The position numbers were made by a program, and so were the translations under genes. Shown in pieces: positions 33,700 to 42,408 of a stretch of DNA of 64,000 bases. How positions within the stretch are numbered: position 1 is the stretch's first letter; each line of letters starts with the position of its first letter. The notes below the pieces were generated by a model. The model did not search any database, had not been told where the DNA came from, and saw nothing but the letters and a program-made list of their open reading frames with translations. Origin of the DNA: Herpetosiphon aurantiacus DSM 785 (GTDB taxonomy: Bacteria; Chloroflexota; Chloroflexia; Chloroflexales; Herpetosiphonaceae); contig CP000875.1 of the NCBI GenBank assembly GCA_000018565.1, positions 3,859,199 through 3,923,198 of the forward strand, read 5' to 3'.

Positions 33700-34968
33700 A
33701 TGCCTAAGACAGAACTCAAAGAATATATTGTGATGCGCAATCGCGAAATTGAAAATATTCGCGATCTTGATGTGTATCTGGCAAGTGGTGGGTATGCGAT
33801 GGCCAAGCAAGCCTTGACCAGCATGACCCCAGCCGCAATTATCGACGAAGTAAAAAAATCGGGCTTGCGCGGTCGTGGCGGCGCTGGCTTCCCGACTGGG
33901 GTTAAATGGAGCTTCGTTCCCAAGGAATTAAACCCCAAATATTTGGTGGTCAACGCCGATGAGAGCGAGCCAGGCACGTTCAACAACCATGAAATTATCG
34001 ACGAAAATCCCCATCAATTGCTCGAAGGGATTGTAATCAGTGCCTTTGCAATTGGCGCGAACGTCGCCTATATCTACATTCGCGGCGAATTTGCCTATGG
34101 CGCACGTTTCCTTGAGCAAAAAATTGCTGAAGCTCGCGCCCGTGGCTTGATCGGCAAGAATTTGTTTGGCACTGGCTACGATGTGGAAATTTATGTCCAT
34201 CGTGGAGCTGGCGCTTACATTTGTGGCGAAGAAACCGCCTTGCTCGAATCGCTCGAAGGCAAAATCGGCCAGCCACGTTTGAAGCCACCCTTCCCTGCTG
34301 TCGCTGGTTTGTATGCCAAGCCAACCGTGGTCAACAACGTTGAAACCTTGACCAACGTGCCACGGATTATCGAAAAAGGCGCTGATTGGTTCCGCTCGTT
34401 CGGCACCGAAAAATCGCCTGGCACCAAAGCAGTTTCAATTAGCGGCCACGTCAAAAAACCTGGCAACTATGAAATTCCCTTGGGCATCACGATTCGCGAG
34501 TTCATTTTCGATTGGGCTGGCGGTATGCGCGACCCTAATTTGCCATTGAAGTTCATTATCCCAGGCGGTGCTTCATCCAACTGGCTAACCGAGCAACACC
34601 TCGATTTGCCAATGACGTGGGATGATATGGCCGCTGCGGGAACGATGCTCGGCTCAGGCGCGATGGTCGTGCTCGATACCTCGGTTCCAGTGGTGCGAGC
34701 AGCCTTGAAGGTTGACGAATTCTTCAAACACGAATCGTGTGGCAAGTGTTCGCCCTGTCGCGAAGGCACGCACTTCTTGGTCAAGGTGTGGGAGCGGATC
34801 GACGAGGGCCACGGGCGGGTTGGCGATATTGAATTATTGGCTGATGTTGGCAAGCAAATGCTTGGCAAGTGTTTCTGCCCACTGGGCGATTCATCAGTTT
34901 CAGCCGTCAATAGCGCGATCAAATTCTTCCGGCCTGAGCTTGATGCAGCGATCGATGCACAACACTAA
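33700..34968 (+). CDS. nuoF: NADH-quinone oxidoreductase subunit F
   Basis: 422 residues from the ATG at 33700, with GGAG six bases upstream. FMN and NADH-binding 51 kDa subunit. Visible are GLRGRGGAGFPTG (NADH loop), NADESEPGTFNNHEI (FMN), RGAGAYICGEETALLESLEG, and the N3 [4Fe-4S] ligands in ESCGKCSPCREG and CFCPLGD. Entry point of NADH electrons at the tip of the peripheral arm. The upstream spacer is a heptad repeat block that may affect its RNA. Confidence 0.97.
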   Translation: MPKTELKEYIVMRNREIENIRDLDVYLASGGYAMAKQALTSMTPAAIIDEVKKSGLRGRGGAGFPTGVKWSFVPKELNPKYLVVNADESEPGTFNNHEIIDENPHQLLEGIVISAFAIGANVAYIYIRGEFAYGARFLEQKIAEARARGLIGKNLFGTGYDVEIYVHRGAGAYICGEETALLESLEGKIGQPRLKPPFPAVAGLYAKPTVVNNVETLTNVPRIIEKGADWFRSFGTEKSPGTKAVSISGHVKKPGNYEIPLGITIREFIFDWAGGMRDPNLPLKFIIPGGASSNWLTEQHLDLPMTWDDMAAAGTMLGSGAMVVLDTSVPVVRAALKVDEFFKHESCGKCSPCREGTHFLVKVWERIDEGHGRVGDIELLADVGKQMLGKCFCPLGDSSVSAVNSAIKFFRPELDAAIDAQH

Positions 34969-35004
34969 GCATTATTGATCGTTTCAGTTGAGATATCGCG
35001 CAAA

Positions 35005-35484
35005 TTTTTAGCCACAGATTGACACAGATGACACAGATGACCATCGACTGGCATTGTGCGAATCACCAAAGGTGTCAAGATGCCTAAATTTATACACGGT
35101 GAGTTGACCTACACGCTTATTGGGGCCGCGATGGAAGTTCATCAGCAACTTGGGCCAGGTCTGCTAGAATCGGTATATCAAAAGGCCTTAGCTTATGAGT
35201 TGCAACAACGCCATGTTCTTTTTGTCGAACAGCAACATTTGCCTGTTTAGTATAAACAAATCGTTGTTGGGGATTTTATCGCAGATTTTGTGGTTGAGCA
35301 GAGCCTCATTATTGAGATTAAAGCAATTGATAAATTGCATCCCAATCATGTTGCGCAAACCCTTAATTATTTAGCAATTACACGCTTGAACATTGCCTTG
35401 TTACTTAATTTTGGCAGTACATCATTGCAATACAAGCGTTTAGTGCGCTAAATAATCTAATCTGCGCTAATCTGTGGCTAAAAA
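35005..35484 (+). mobile_element. candidate small element with GxxExxY gene between inverted repeats
   Basis: TTTTTAGCCACAGATTGACA at 35005-35024, extended to 35028, is repeated inverted at 35461-35484 with about two mismatches in 24. Between them lies only the broken GxxExxY gene. The left side has an extra ACACAGATG tandem. The unit splits nuoF from nuoG in an otherwise compact operon. Lone copies of the same end sequence occur at 16436-16462 and about 60716-60740. That the unit is mobile is inference; no transposase or target duplication was found. Confidence 0.5.
35080..35451 (+). pseudogene. GxxExxY family PD-(D/E)XK protein, broken by one stop codon
   Basis: Start at the ATG 35080 (AAAGGTG upstream). 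The frame reads MPKFIHGELTYTLIGAAMEV, then GPGLLESVYQKALAYEL (the G-x2-E-x2-Y motif), to LPV. It then meets TAG at 35248-35250, after which the same frame continues YKQIVVGDFIADFVVEQSL, IIEIKAIDKL, AQTLNYL and LLNFG to a TAA at 35449-35451. The nuclease core residues D in IADF and E-x-K in IEIKA are intact, so one base change would restore a 123-residue protein. GxxExxY proteins are common, of unknown role, and resemble restriction-like nucleases. The in-frame stop could be decay, or a sequencing error. Confidence 0.85.
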
Positions 35485-35536
35485 GTTCGTGGCTAAAAAA
35501 TCTTGAAACGTACTTTATACAAGAAAGGGCAGCCTC

Positions 35537-38278
35537 ATGCCTGATATGGTTACGTTGACGATTGATGGGCAGACGGTCTCGGTGCCAAAAGGCACCTTGG
35601 TCGTCGAAGCTGCCCGTCAAGTCGAAAATCTGATTCCGGTGTTCTGCTATCACCCCAAAATGGCTCCCGTTGGCATGTGCCGCATGTGTGTGGTCAAAGT
35701 GGGCACGCCCAAGATGGACCCCGCCACCCGCCAGCCAGTCGTTGATGCTGATGGCAAATCAGTGATTGCGATGATGCCACGCTTGCAAACCGCCTGTACC
35801 ACGCCTGTCAGCGAAGGTATGGTTGTGGTTACTCAAGATGCCGAAGTTGAGCACGCCCAACGTGGTGTTTTGGAAGCCTTGCTTACTAGCCACCCACTCG
35901 ATTGTCCAGTTTGCGATAAGGGCGGCGAATGCCCATTGCAAAACTTGACCATGGGTTGGGGGCCAGGCAAAACCCGCTTCGACTACAACGATAAAGTTCA
36001 CTTCGAAAAGCCAGTGCCACTGGGCGATTTAATTTACCTCGACCGCGAACGCTGTATCTTGTGTGCTCGCTGTGTGCGCTTCCAAGATGAAATTGCTGGC
36101 GATCCGGTGCTTGGTTTCTACAATCGTGGCCGCGCTTGGCATATCATCTCACAATCCGACCCCGAATTTGATAGCAAGTTCTCAGGCAACACCACCGACA
36201 TCTGTCCGGTAGGTGCGTTGACCTCAGCCGACTTCCGCTTCAAAGCCCGGGTTTGGGAATTGCAGCCAATTCCAACCGTTTGTAACCACTGCTCGGTTGG
36301 CTGTAACATGACCTTCGATACCCGCTCGAACGAAATCAAACGGGTGATGCCCCGCGAAAACGATGCAGTCAATGAAATTTGGCTGTGTGATCGTGGACGC
36401 TTCGGCCATCACTTCACCAGCAGCCAGCAACGCCTGACCACGCCATTGGTGCGCAAGGCCGGCAAATTGCAAGAAGCCAGCTGGGAAGAAGCTTTGACCT
36501 TGGTTGCGCAACAACTTGATGGCATTCGCAGCACGACTGGCGGCAAGGCCATCGGCGGTTTGGCAGGCACATCGTTGGCCAACGAAGATCTCTACGCCTT
36601 CCAACGTTTCTTCCGCGAAACGCTTGGCTCGGCTAATCTCGATCATCGCTCAGGCTCGGTCTTAGACTTGCCGCTTGATGATGTTGGCGCACTCTATGGT
36701 ATTCGCAGCGGTACTGATCTTTCAACGCTTGGCAAAGGCACGGTTGTGCTGGTATTCGGCGCTGATCCCGAAGAAGAAGCACCAGTTCATTTGTTGCGGA
36801 TTCGCGGCATCAACACTCGTGGCGGCAGCGTGATTACGCTCAATGGTCGCCCAACCAAACTCGATAGCATCGCCAAGCAAGCTTTGCGCTACAAATATGG
36901 CAGCGAAAGCAGCGTGTTGGCCGCTTTGCTCAAGCCATTACTCGATAGCACCCCAGCCGATGGCAAACGTGCGACCTTGCGTGGCTTCAACGATTTAGTT
37001 GCCGCACTCAAAGGCTTCAATCTCGATGAAAACGCCAGCGGCATTAGCGCCGATAAGCTCAAAGCGGTCGCCGATTTGATTGGTGCTGCTGAAAACTTGG
37101 TGATTTTCTATGGCCGCGATGCCTTGACGGCTGGCGCAAGTGTGCCTGCTGGCTTGGCCAACCTCTTGGTGATGACCCGCAAAGCTGGCGCTGCCAATAG
37201 CGGATTGATCAGCCTGCTCAAAGGCGCGAATGCCCGTGGCGCACTCGATTTGGGCGTGCGACCTGATCGTGGGCCAAATTATGCAGCCTTGAATAATGCT
37301 GGGCTTGATGCCAAGCAAATGCTCAGCGCCGCCCGCGATGGCAAACTCAAAGCCTTGTATGTGGCTGGAGTTGATCCCGTTGGCGATAATCCTGCTGCCG
37401 CCGATAGCTTGAAGAAGCTTGATTTGTTGGTCGTGCAAGAATTGTTCTTGACCGAAACCGCCAAAATGGCCGATGTGGTCTTGCCAGTCTTGAGCGTTGC
37501 TGAGCGCGAAGGTACTTATACTAACGCTGAACGCCGCGTCCAACGCTTCCGACAAGCAATTCGCCCAACGCTGAATGCTCGCCCCGACTGGCAAATTTTG
37601 CAAGCCTTGGCCAACCAATTGGTTTCCGATGCGGTGTTGAACGTGGCTGGTGGCGATAAGAGCCGCAAGCAAGCTCGCCGCGAAGAAGATAAAGCTCGCG
37701 TGCGTACCGAATGGAATTACGCTTCGCCAGCCGAAATTCTGATGGATATTCAGACCAATGTGCCAAGCTACAAAGGTGTGAGCTACGCCTCGATGCAAGG
37801 CCCAACTGGCCAATGGGGTCGCCAAGCCAACGAAAATTACTACTTCGATGGCACTTCCTACCAAAATACTGGTGGGTTGGGTGTGCAATTACCAGCGGCA
37901 GTTGAAACCAGCACAACCTTGAGCTTGCAACCATTCAGCATCAACACCCCAGCTAGCGTTGCCGACCGCCCATGGACCTTGGTTGGCGCAACCTTCTTGT
38001 ATGATGATGCTGGCTTGATGACCGACACAACCTTGTTGAGCAACCGCAAGGCTAAGGCCGTGGCAGCGCTCAACCCAGTTGATGCCGACAAACTTGGGGT
38101 CAAAAATGGCGAGCGGATCACCGTTAGCTCGGGCCGTGGCAGCCTCAGTTTGCCAGTTCACCGTACCAAACTTGCGCCCGAAGGCGTGGTAGTCGTACCT
38201 GTTGGGGTTAATAATGTCGGCTTGGTCAGCGTCGTCGAAGGTGGCGCAACGCCAGTAGCCATTCGACGGGAGGCCTAA
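35537..38278 (+). CDS. nuoG: NADH-quinone oxidoreductase subunit G
   Basis: 913 residues. N-terminal [2Fe-2S] domain (PVFCYHPKMAPVGMCRMC), then DCPVCDKGGECPLQ, the [4Fe-4S] pair ERCILCARCVRF and DICPVGALT. A molybdopterin oxidoreductase-type domain follows, with CNHCSVGCNMTF (N7-type cluster) and LCDRGRFG. The long C-terminal part is the molybdopterin-like fold without evidence of a bound cofactor. A C-terminal Molydop-binding-like beta domain ends it (KLGVKNGERITVSSGRG). Largest peripheral-arm subunit, carrying the electron wire. The ribosome site is weak (AAGAAAGGG), perhaps because the inserted element displaced the original leader. Confidence 0.96.
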   Translation: MPDMVTLTIDGQTVSVPKGTLVVEAARQVENLIPVFCYHPKMAPVGMCRMCVVKVGTPKMDPATRQPVVDADGKSVIAMMPRLQTACTTPVSEGMVVVTQDAEVEHAQRGVLEALLTSHPLDCPVCDKGGECPLQNLTMGWGPGKTRFDYNDKVHFEKPVPLGDLIYLDRERCILCARCVRFQDEIAGDPVLGFYNRGRAWHIISQSDPEFDSKFSGNTTDICPVGALTSADFRFKARVWELQPIPTVCNHCSVGCNMTFDTRSNEIKRVMPRENDAVNEIWLCDRGRFGHHFTSSQQRLTTPLVRKAGKLQEASWEEALTLVAQQLDGIRSTTGGKAIGGLAGTSLANEDLYAFQRFFRETLGSANLDHRSGSVLDLPLDDVGALYGIRSGTDLSTLGKGTVVLVFGADPEEEAPVHLLRIRGINTRGGSVITLNGRPTKLDSIAKQALRYKYGSESSVLAALLKPLLDSTPADGKRATLRGFNDLVAALKGFNLDENASGISADKLKAVADLIGAAENLVIFYGRDALTAGASVPAGLANLLVMTRKAGAANSGLISLLKGANARGALDLGVRPDRGPNYAALNNAGLDAKQMLSAARDGKLKALYVAGVDPVGDNPAAADSLKKLDLLVVQELFLTETAKMADVVLPVLSVAEREGTYTNAERRVQRFRQAIRPTLNARPDWQILQALANQLVSDAVLNVAGGDKSRKQARREEDKARVRTEWNYASPAEILMDIQTNVPSYKGVSYASMQGPTGQWGRQANENYYFDGTSYQNTGGLGVQLPAAVETSTTLSLQPFSINTPASVADRPWTLVGATFLYDDAGLMTDTTLLSNRKAKAVAALNPVDADKLGVKNGERITVSSGRGSLSLPVHRTKLAPEGVVVVPVGVNNVGLVSVVEGGATPVAIRREA

Positions 38279-38281
38279 GCC

Positions 38282-39355
38282 ATGCAAGATCGCTCAGTAT
38301 GGGTGATGATTATCCACGCGGTGGTATTAGCATTTGCGGCCCTGACCAGCTTTGCTTATCTCACCTTGATGGAACGCAAAGTCTTAGCCAAGTTGCAACA
38401 TCGGGTCGGCCCTAACCAGGCTGGCCCCAATGGCTACTTGCAACCATTGGCTGATGCTGTTAAGTTGATGTTCAAAGAAGATATTATGCCATCGCTGGCC
38501 GATAAATGGGTCTTTATTATTGCCCCAATTTTGGCCACGATTCCGGCAATTGTGATCTTCGCAGTGATTCCACTTGGCCCTGATTTGGTGGTTTTCGGCG
38601 AACGAATTCCTTTGGCATTCGCTAGTTTGAATATTGGCTTGCTCTATTTCTTGGCGGTAACTTCAATCGGCGTGTATGGGATTACCCTCGCTGGTTGGGC
38701 CTCGAATAACAAATATTCAATGCTGGGTGGGGTTCGTTCAGCCGCCCAGATGATCAGCTATGAATTGGCCTTTGGGCTTTCGGTGCTGGTTCCAGTGATG
38801 TTGACCGCCTCGCGCTCAGCCGATGGCCTTGGCTCGCTCGATTTGGTTCAAATGGTCAATGCGCAGGCTGGCACATGGCTAGGCTTTATTCCCAAGTGGT
38901 TTGTCTTTACGCCAACCGGCTTTATTGCCTTCTTCTTGTTCTTGATTGCGGCCACCGCTGAAGTGACCCGCGCTCCCTTCGACTTGGTTGAAGCTGAACA
39001 AGAGTTGGTCGGTGGGTATGCCACCGAATATAGCTCGATGAAGTTTGCCTTGTTCTTCATGGCCGAATATATGAAATTGATCGCCATGAGCGGCTTTGCA
39101 GCGACGATGTTCCTTGGTGGTTGGCGCTTGCCCTACCTCGAAGACATTGCGGGCAACTGGGGCGCGTTGGTTGGCTTCTTGGTGATCGCCGCCAAAATCT
39201 TCTTCTTCTTGTTCTTGTCGATCTGGGTTCGCGCCAGCTTGCCACGGATTCGCTACGACAAACTGATGGATTTTGGTTGGAAGCGCTTGTTGCCAGTTTC
39301 CTTGGCAACGGTTGCCGCAACCGCTGTCATCATCGTCTTGACCAACCCACTCTAA
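38282..39355 (+). CDS. nuoH: NADH-quinone oxidoreductase subunit H
   Basis: 357 residues, about eight to nine membrane helices. Hallmarks are LMERKVLAKLQHRVGPNQAG with GYLQPLADAVKLMFKED, the loop RAPFDLVEAEQELVGGYATEY, and the C-terminal VRASLPRIRYDKLMDFGWK. It anchors the quinone site in the membrane arm. It starts three bases after nuoG. The operon ends here and a half palindromic repeat follows; nuoI, J, K, L, M and N would normally come next and are absent from the window. Confidence 0.97.
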   Translation: MQDRSVWVMIIHAVVLAFAALTSFAYLTLMERKVLAKLQHRVGPNQAGPNGYLQPLADAVKLMFKEDIMPSLADKWVFIIAPILATIPAIVIFAVIPLGPDLVVFGERIPLAFASLNIGLLYFLAVTSIGVYGITLAGWASNNKYSMLGGVRSAAQMISYELAFGLSVLVPVMLTASRSADGLGSLDLVQMVNAQAGTWLGFIPKWFVFTPTGFIAFFLFLIAATAEVTRAPFDLVEAEQELVGGYATEYSSMKFALFFMAEYMKLIAMSGFAATMFLGGWRLPYLEDIAGNWGALVGFLVIAAKIFFFLFLSIWVRASLPRIRYDKLMDFGWKRLLPVSLATVAATAVIIVLTNPL

Positions 39356-39374
39356 GCACAACTTGTAAATAGTT

Positions 39375-39418
39375 CCCTCACCCCCTAGCCCCCTCTCCCG
39401 CAAGCGCGGAGAGGGGGA
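39375..39418. repeat. half copy of the CCCTCACCCC palindromic repeat
   Basis: CCCTCACCCCCTAGCCCCCT to GGAGAGGGGG; folds as CCCTCTCC-CGCAAGCGC-GGAGAGGG. It sits directly after nuoH and may act as a terminator or RNA 3' end. Confidence 0.6.
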
Positions 39419-39491
39419 ATTTTGTGCTCTGCAAGATTTTAGCCTGCTCAAGGCTCATTGCACCTACATTTTAGATTTCAGGAGAATGGCG

Positions 39492-40040
39492 ATGCTGTTA
39501 CGTCAAACCGCACGGCTTCAATTGCATGTGCTCGAAGAATACGATGCCCAACGGGCATTGGAGTTCTATCAGGCGAATGCCGAATTTCGCCAACCTTGGT
39601 CGCCAACCATGGATGCGAGTTTTCTGACGCTTGACGGCCAACGCGAACGCCTACGCAGCGATCGGATTAGCCGCGATCGTGAGCAAGGTCTTGCGTTATG
39701 GCTGACCGAAATTGATCAACCTGAGCTAGTTGGAATGGTGGCCTTGCGCAATATTGTGCGTGGAGCGTTTTGGTCGTGCCATCTTGGCTACGAAATTCAC
39801 AACGCCTATGCCAAACGTGGCTATATCAGCGAGGCTTTGCAGGCGGTTGTGGAATATGCGTTTGTGGATTTACGTCTGCACCGCATCGAAGCCAACATTA
39901 TGCCGCGCAACCAACATTCGATTGGGGTTGTTGAGAAATTAGGATTTGAGCACGAAGGCCTCGCCCGTAAATATCTCAAAATCAATGGCACGTGGGAAGA
40001 TCATATCCATTATGTGCTTTTGAATGCAGCAGTTGAGTAA
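39492..40040 (+). CDS. GNAT acetyltransferase, RimJ/RimL-like
   Basis: 182 residues from the ATG at 39492; the ATG six bases upstream is too close to the AGGAG site. GNAT fold: the acetyl-CoA loop is in LGYEIHNAYAKRGYISEALQ (the variant of Q/R-x2-G-x-G/A after the beta-bulge), then DLRLHRIEANIMPRNQHSIGVVEKLGF, and GTWEDHIHYVLL. RimJ-type proteins acetylate N-termini of ribosomal proteins, but related enzymes modify small molecules or drugs. It stands alone between nuoH and a convergent SDR gene. Confidence 0.9.
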   Translation: MLLRQTARLQLHVLEEYDAQRALEFYQANAEFRQPWSPTMDASFLTLDGQRERLRSDRISRDREQGLALWLTEIDQPELVGMVALRNIVRGAFWSCHLGYEIHNAYAKRGYISEALQAVVEYAFVDLRLHRIEANIMPRNQHSIGVVEKLGFEHEGLARKYLKINGTWEDHIHYVLLNAAVE

Positions 40041-40284
40041 GAATCAAATCAAAAGTCAAAAGGCAAAAATCAAAATAAGCTATCGAAATAGTTTCAACCA
40101 ATTTAGATGGTTGACTAGGGTGTGAGGATTCAGGGTCGAGGGATAAAGAGTTTGAAACAGGGTGCTTTAAACTGATCCCTAATCCCTGAATCCTAGCACC
40201 TTCGTGCTCTTCGTGTTCTTCGTGGTTAAATTCCACCCCTTTTGCTCTACACGCTTTTTGCCTTTTGACTTCTGCCTTTTGATT
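40041..40284. repeat. inverted heptad and word repeats between convergent genes
   Basis: The left array AAAAGTCAAAAGGCAAAAAT (from about 40049) and the right array TTTTGCCTTTTGACTTCTGC (from about 40257) are inverted. Inside them GGATTCAGGGTCGAGGGAT (about 40127-40145) pairs with ATCCCTAATCCCTGAATCC (about 40174-40192). A CTTCGTGCTCTTCGTGTTCT period-9 run (about 40200-40222) lies on the right. It could form a long imperfect stem and end both transcripts. Confidence 0.65.
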
Positions 40285-41166
40285 TTATCCTTGTTCTAAG
40301 ACTTTGGCATAATACGCGCCCCAATTGGGCTGACGGCCATCAACATCGAAGAAGCCATATTCTTCCATCAAGGTCCAAGAAGCCCAGGTTTTGCCAGCTT
40401 TTTGAGCAATGTTGGAGTCGCTGGCCAAAGCTACAATTGCCCGACCCAGATAGTAGGGCGTTTCTGATTCGCTGTAATGAGGATCTTTGGCGATGGCATC
40501 ACGCCAGTTTTCCTCGCTGACCCCAAAATAATCAAGCATTTCTTCAGAGCGCAAAAAGCCTGGAGTCACGGCTAAGGCTGTCACACCATGGTCTTTCAAA
40601 TCTTCGTGCATACCAACAGCAATCCGCATAACACTGGTTTTGATCAAGTCGTAGATGCTATGGCCGCGATAATTCAGCGTATCGCCATCGGTAACTTCGA
40701 TAATCAAGCCCTGACCACGGGCAACCATCAGCGGCGCTGCATAAAACGAGGTAATTAAGTGGGTATCGATTGAGTTATGTACGAGGTTTAGATTGGTGTG
40801 AATATCGCCTTGCCAAAACTTCTGCTCCCAAACCAGTGCATGTTGGCCACCCCAAATATCATTCACCACAATATCGAGTTGACCAGATTGCTCAGTGTTA
40901 ATCCGTTGAATCAAGGCTTCAACTTGGGCAGGATCGTTATGATCAACTTGGATGGCAATGCCCTGACCACCAGCCGCCGTCACCATTTCAGCAGTATCGT
41001 CGATTGTTTCAGTTCGATTGATTGGCGAACGTTGATTGCGGGTCGTGCGGCCTGTACAATAGACGGTTGCGCCAGCCTCGCCCAAACTTACCGCGATGCC
41101 ACGGCCACAACCACGGGTTGCCCCAGCCACCAAGGCGACTTTTCCGACTAAAGGTTTGGTTGTCAT
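40285..41166 (-). CDS. short-chain dehydrogenase/reductase (SDR)
   Basis: 293 residues from the ATG at 41166, preceded by AGGAGG; twenty codons upstream are not used. Rossmann motif GATRGCGRGIA, with CTGRTTRNQRSPINR after strand 2 suggesting NADP preference. The catalytic Y-x3-K is YDLIK. The usual SDR serine position is in IEVTDGD, where no serine is present, so catalysis may be altered. An unusual insertion WGGQHALVWEQKFWQGD follows the expected NNAG position (here VNDIWGG). It resembles the less known SDRs annotated as family oxidoreductases. Substrate unknown. Confidence 0.88.
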   Translation of the reverse strand: MTTKPLVGKVALVAGATRGCGRGIAVSLGEAGATVYCTGRTTRNQRSPINRTETIDDTAEMVTAAGGQGIAIQVDHNDPAQVEALIQRINTEQSGQLDIVVNDIWGGQHALVWEQKFWQGDIHTNLNLVHNSIDTHLITSFYAAPLMVARGQGLIIEVTDGDTLNYRGHSIYDLIKTSVMRIAVGMHEDLKDHGVTALAVTPGFLRSEEMLDYFGVSEENWRDAIAKDPHYSESETPYYLGRAIVALASDSNIAQKAGKTWASWTLMEEYGFFDVDGRQPNWGAYYAKVLEQG

Positions 41167-41262
41167 CAGGGTGATCCTCCTAAAACAACAATCGCACGAA
41201 CGCAGAGTGTAATGCACAGAGCACAATCACTCAACGGTCGTGCGACCGATGTTTGAGCCTGA

Positions 41263-42408
41263 TCAACTGAACAGGTGGGCAGTTTCGCTAAAACGTCGAG
41301 CGCTAAACAAGGCAGCAGGTGTGCCAGCCAACTCGGCTAGCAGTTCATCGGCGGCAACCAAGCCTAAGCCAAGGCCATGGCCGCTAAACCCCACAGCAAA
41401 GGCAATTCGGTCATCGCGGCGTAAACGCCCAACCAAGGGGCGATGATCGGGTGCAAAGCCCATTGTGCCCGCCCAACGTCGTTCAATCGGCGCAGCGGCA
41501 GCCTCAGGGAAGTGGCGCTGCAAAAAGCCATCAAGCAAATCTTGGATCAACGGTGTTGTGCAATCGGCAAAGGTTTGCTCTTCAGCAACCGCGCGATTAC
41601 GAAAACCACCCAGCACCAAATTGCCAGCAGGCGTTTGCTGAAAATAGGTAAAGCCATAATCGCAATAGCAGGCTTGGCTCAAAATTGGCTCGATTGGAGC
41701 GGTTGCCAACAACTGGCCACGGGCCGGAATCACCAACTGACTAAATTCAGGCAACAGCAGGCCTGTCCAAGCGTTAGTTGCCACCAAAACCCGTTGGGCT
41801 AGCCAATTGCCAGTCCGTGACCGCACCAACACGCCATCAGCAGTTGATTCAAGCGCGTAAACCTCGCTAGCTTCATAGAGCTGTGCGCCGCTTTCGCGTA
41901 GGAGCGCCGCAGTCAACAAGGCGGCTTGAATTGCACCATCATCGGGGTTGTGCAACGCGCCCCAAAAACCACGCTTGGTTGGATCTTCGGCGTGCCATTC
42001 GGTGCTAAAACCATCTTCATGCATCAAGGCTGCCGCATGGGCTAGCTCGGCATGTTCTTGCTCGCTATAGGCAAAAATTAACGAACCACAACGCCGTACC
42101 GGTGAGCCAAGCTTGGTCGCCCATTCGATCATCAACTCACGATTACGAATCGTTGTGCGCCACAAGCTTTGGGCTAAATCGCGGCCATATTCAGCGCAAG
42201 CCGCCTGATACGAATTGGCAATGCCAGTCAATAGCAAGCCACCGTTGCGCCCCGAAGCGCCGCCAGCAACGTGACGGGCATCGAGCACAACGTCGGCTTG
42301 GCTTTGCAGCGCTAAGTACGAGCCAATCAAGCCCGCACCAATCACCAAGGTTTGTACAAGCTGGGGCTGGGCTGTTGGCTCAGGGGTTTGCCACAGCCCA
42401 ACACTCAT
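41263..42408 (-). CDS. FAD-dependent amine oxidase-like oxidoreductase (DAO family)
   Basis: 381 residues. N-terminal FAD motif VIGAGLIGSYLAL, then ASGRNGGLLLTG, the second half of the DAO family signature. The C-terminal GFSGHGLGLGLVAADELLAEL closes the FAD site, and MGFAPDHRPLVG is typical of glycine oxidase/GlyOX and gamma-glutamylputrescine oxidase relatives. It oxidises an amine or imino acid with release of H2O2. The start overlaps the stop of the upstream receiver gene (ATGA), so the two are translationally coupled, an unusual pairing. Confidence 0.88.
   Translation of the reverse strand: MSVGLWQTPEPTAQPQLVQTLVIGAGLIGSYLALQSQADVVLDARHVAGGASGRNGGLLLTGIANSYQAACAEYGRDLAQSLWRTTIRNRELMIEWATKLGSPVRRCGSLIFAYSEQEHAELAHAAALMHEDGFSTEWHAEDPTKRGFWGALHNPDDGAIQAALLTAALLRESGAQLYEASEVYALESTADGVLVRSRTGNWLAQRVLVATNAWTGLLLPEFSQLVIPARGQLLATAPIEPILSQACYCDYGFTYFQQTPAGNLVLGGFRNRAVAEEQTFADCTTPLIQDLLDGFLQRHFPEAAAAPIERRWAGTMGFAPDHRPLVGRLRRDDRIAFAVGFSGHGLGLGLVAADELLAELAGTPAALFSARRFSETAHLFS

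Noticed and set aside
36995-37888. 297-codon open frame antisense to nuoG
   Set aside because: Mirror of strong codon bias in nuoG; no protein family resemblance and no ribosome site.
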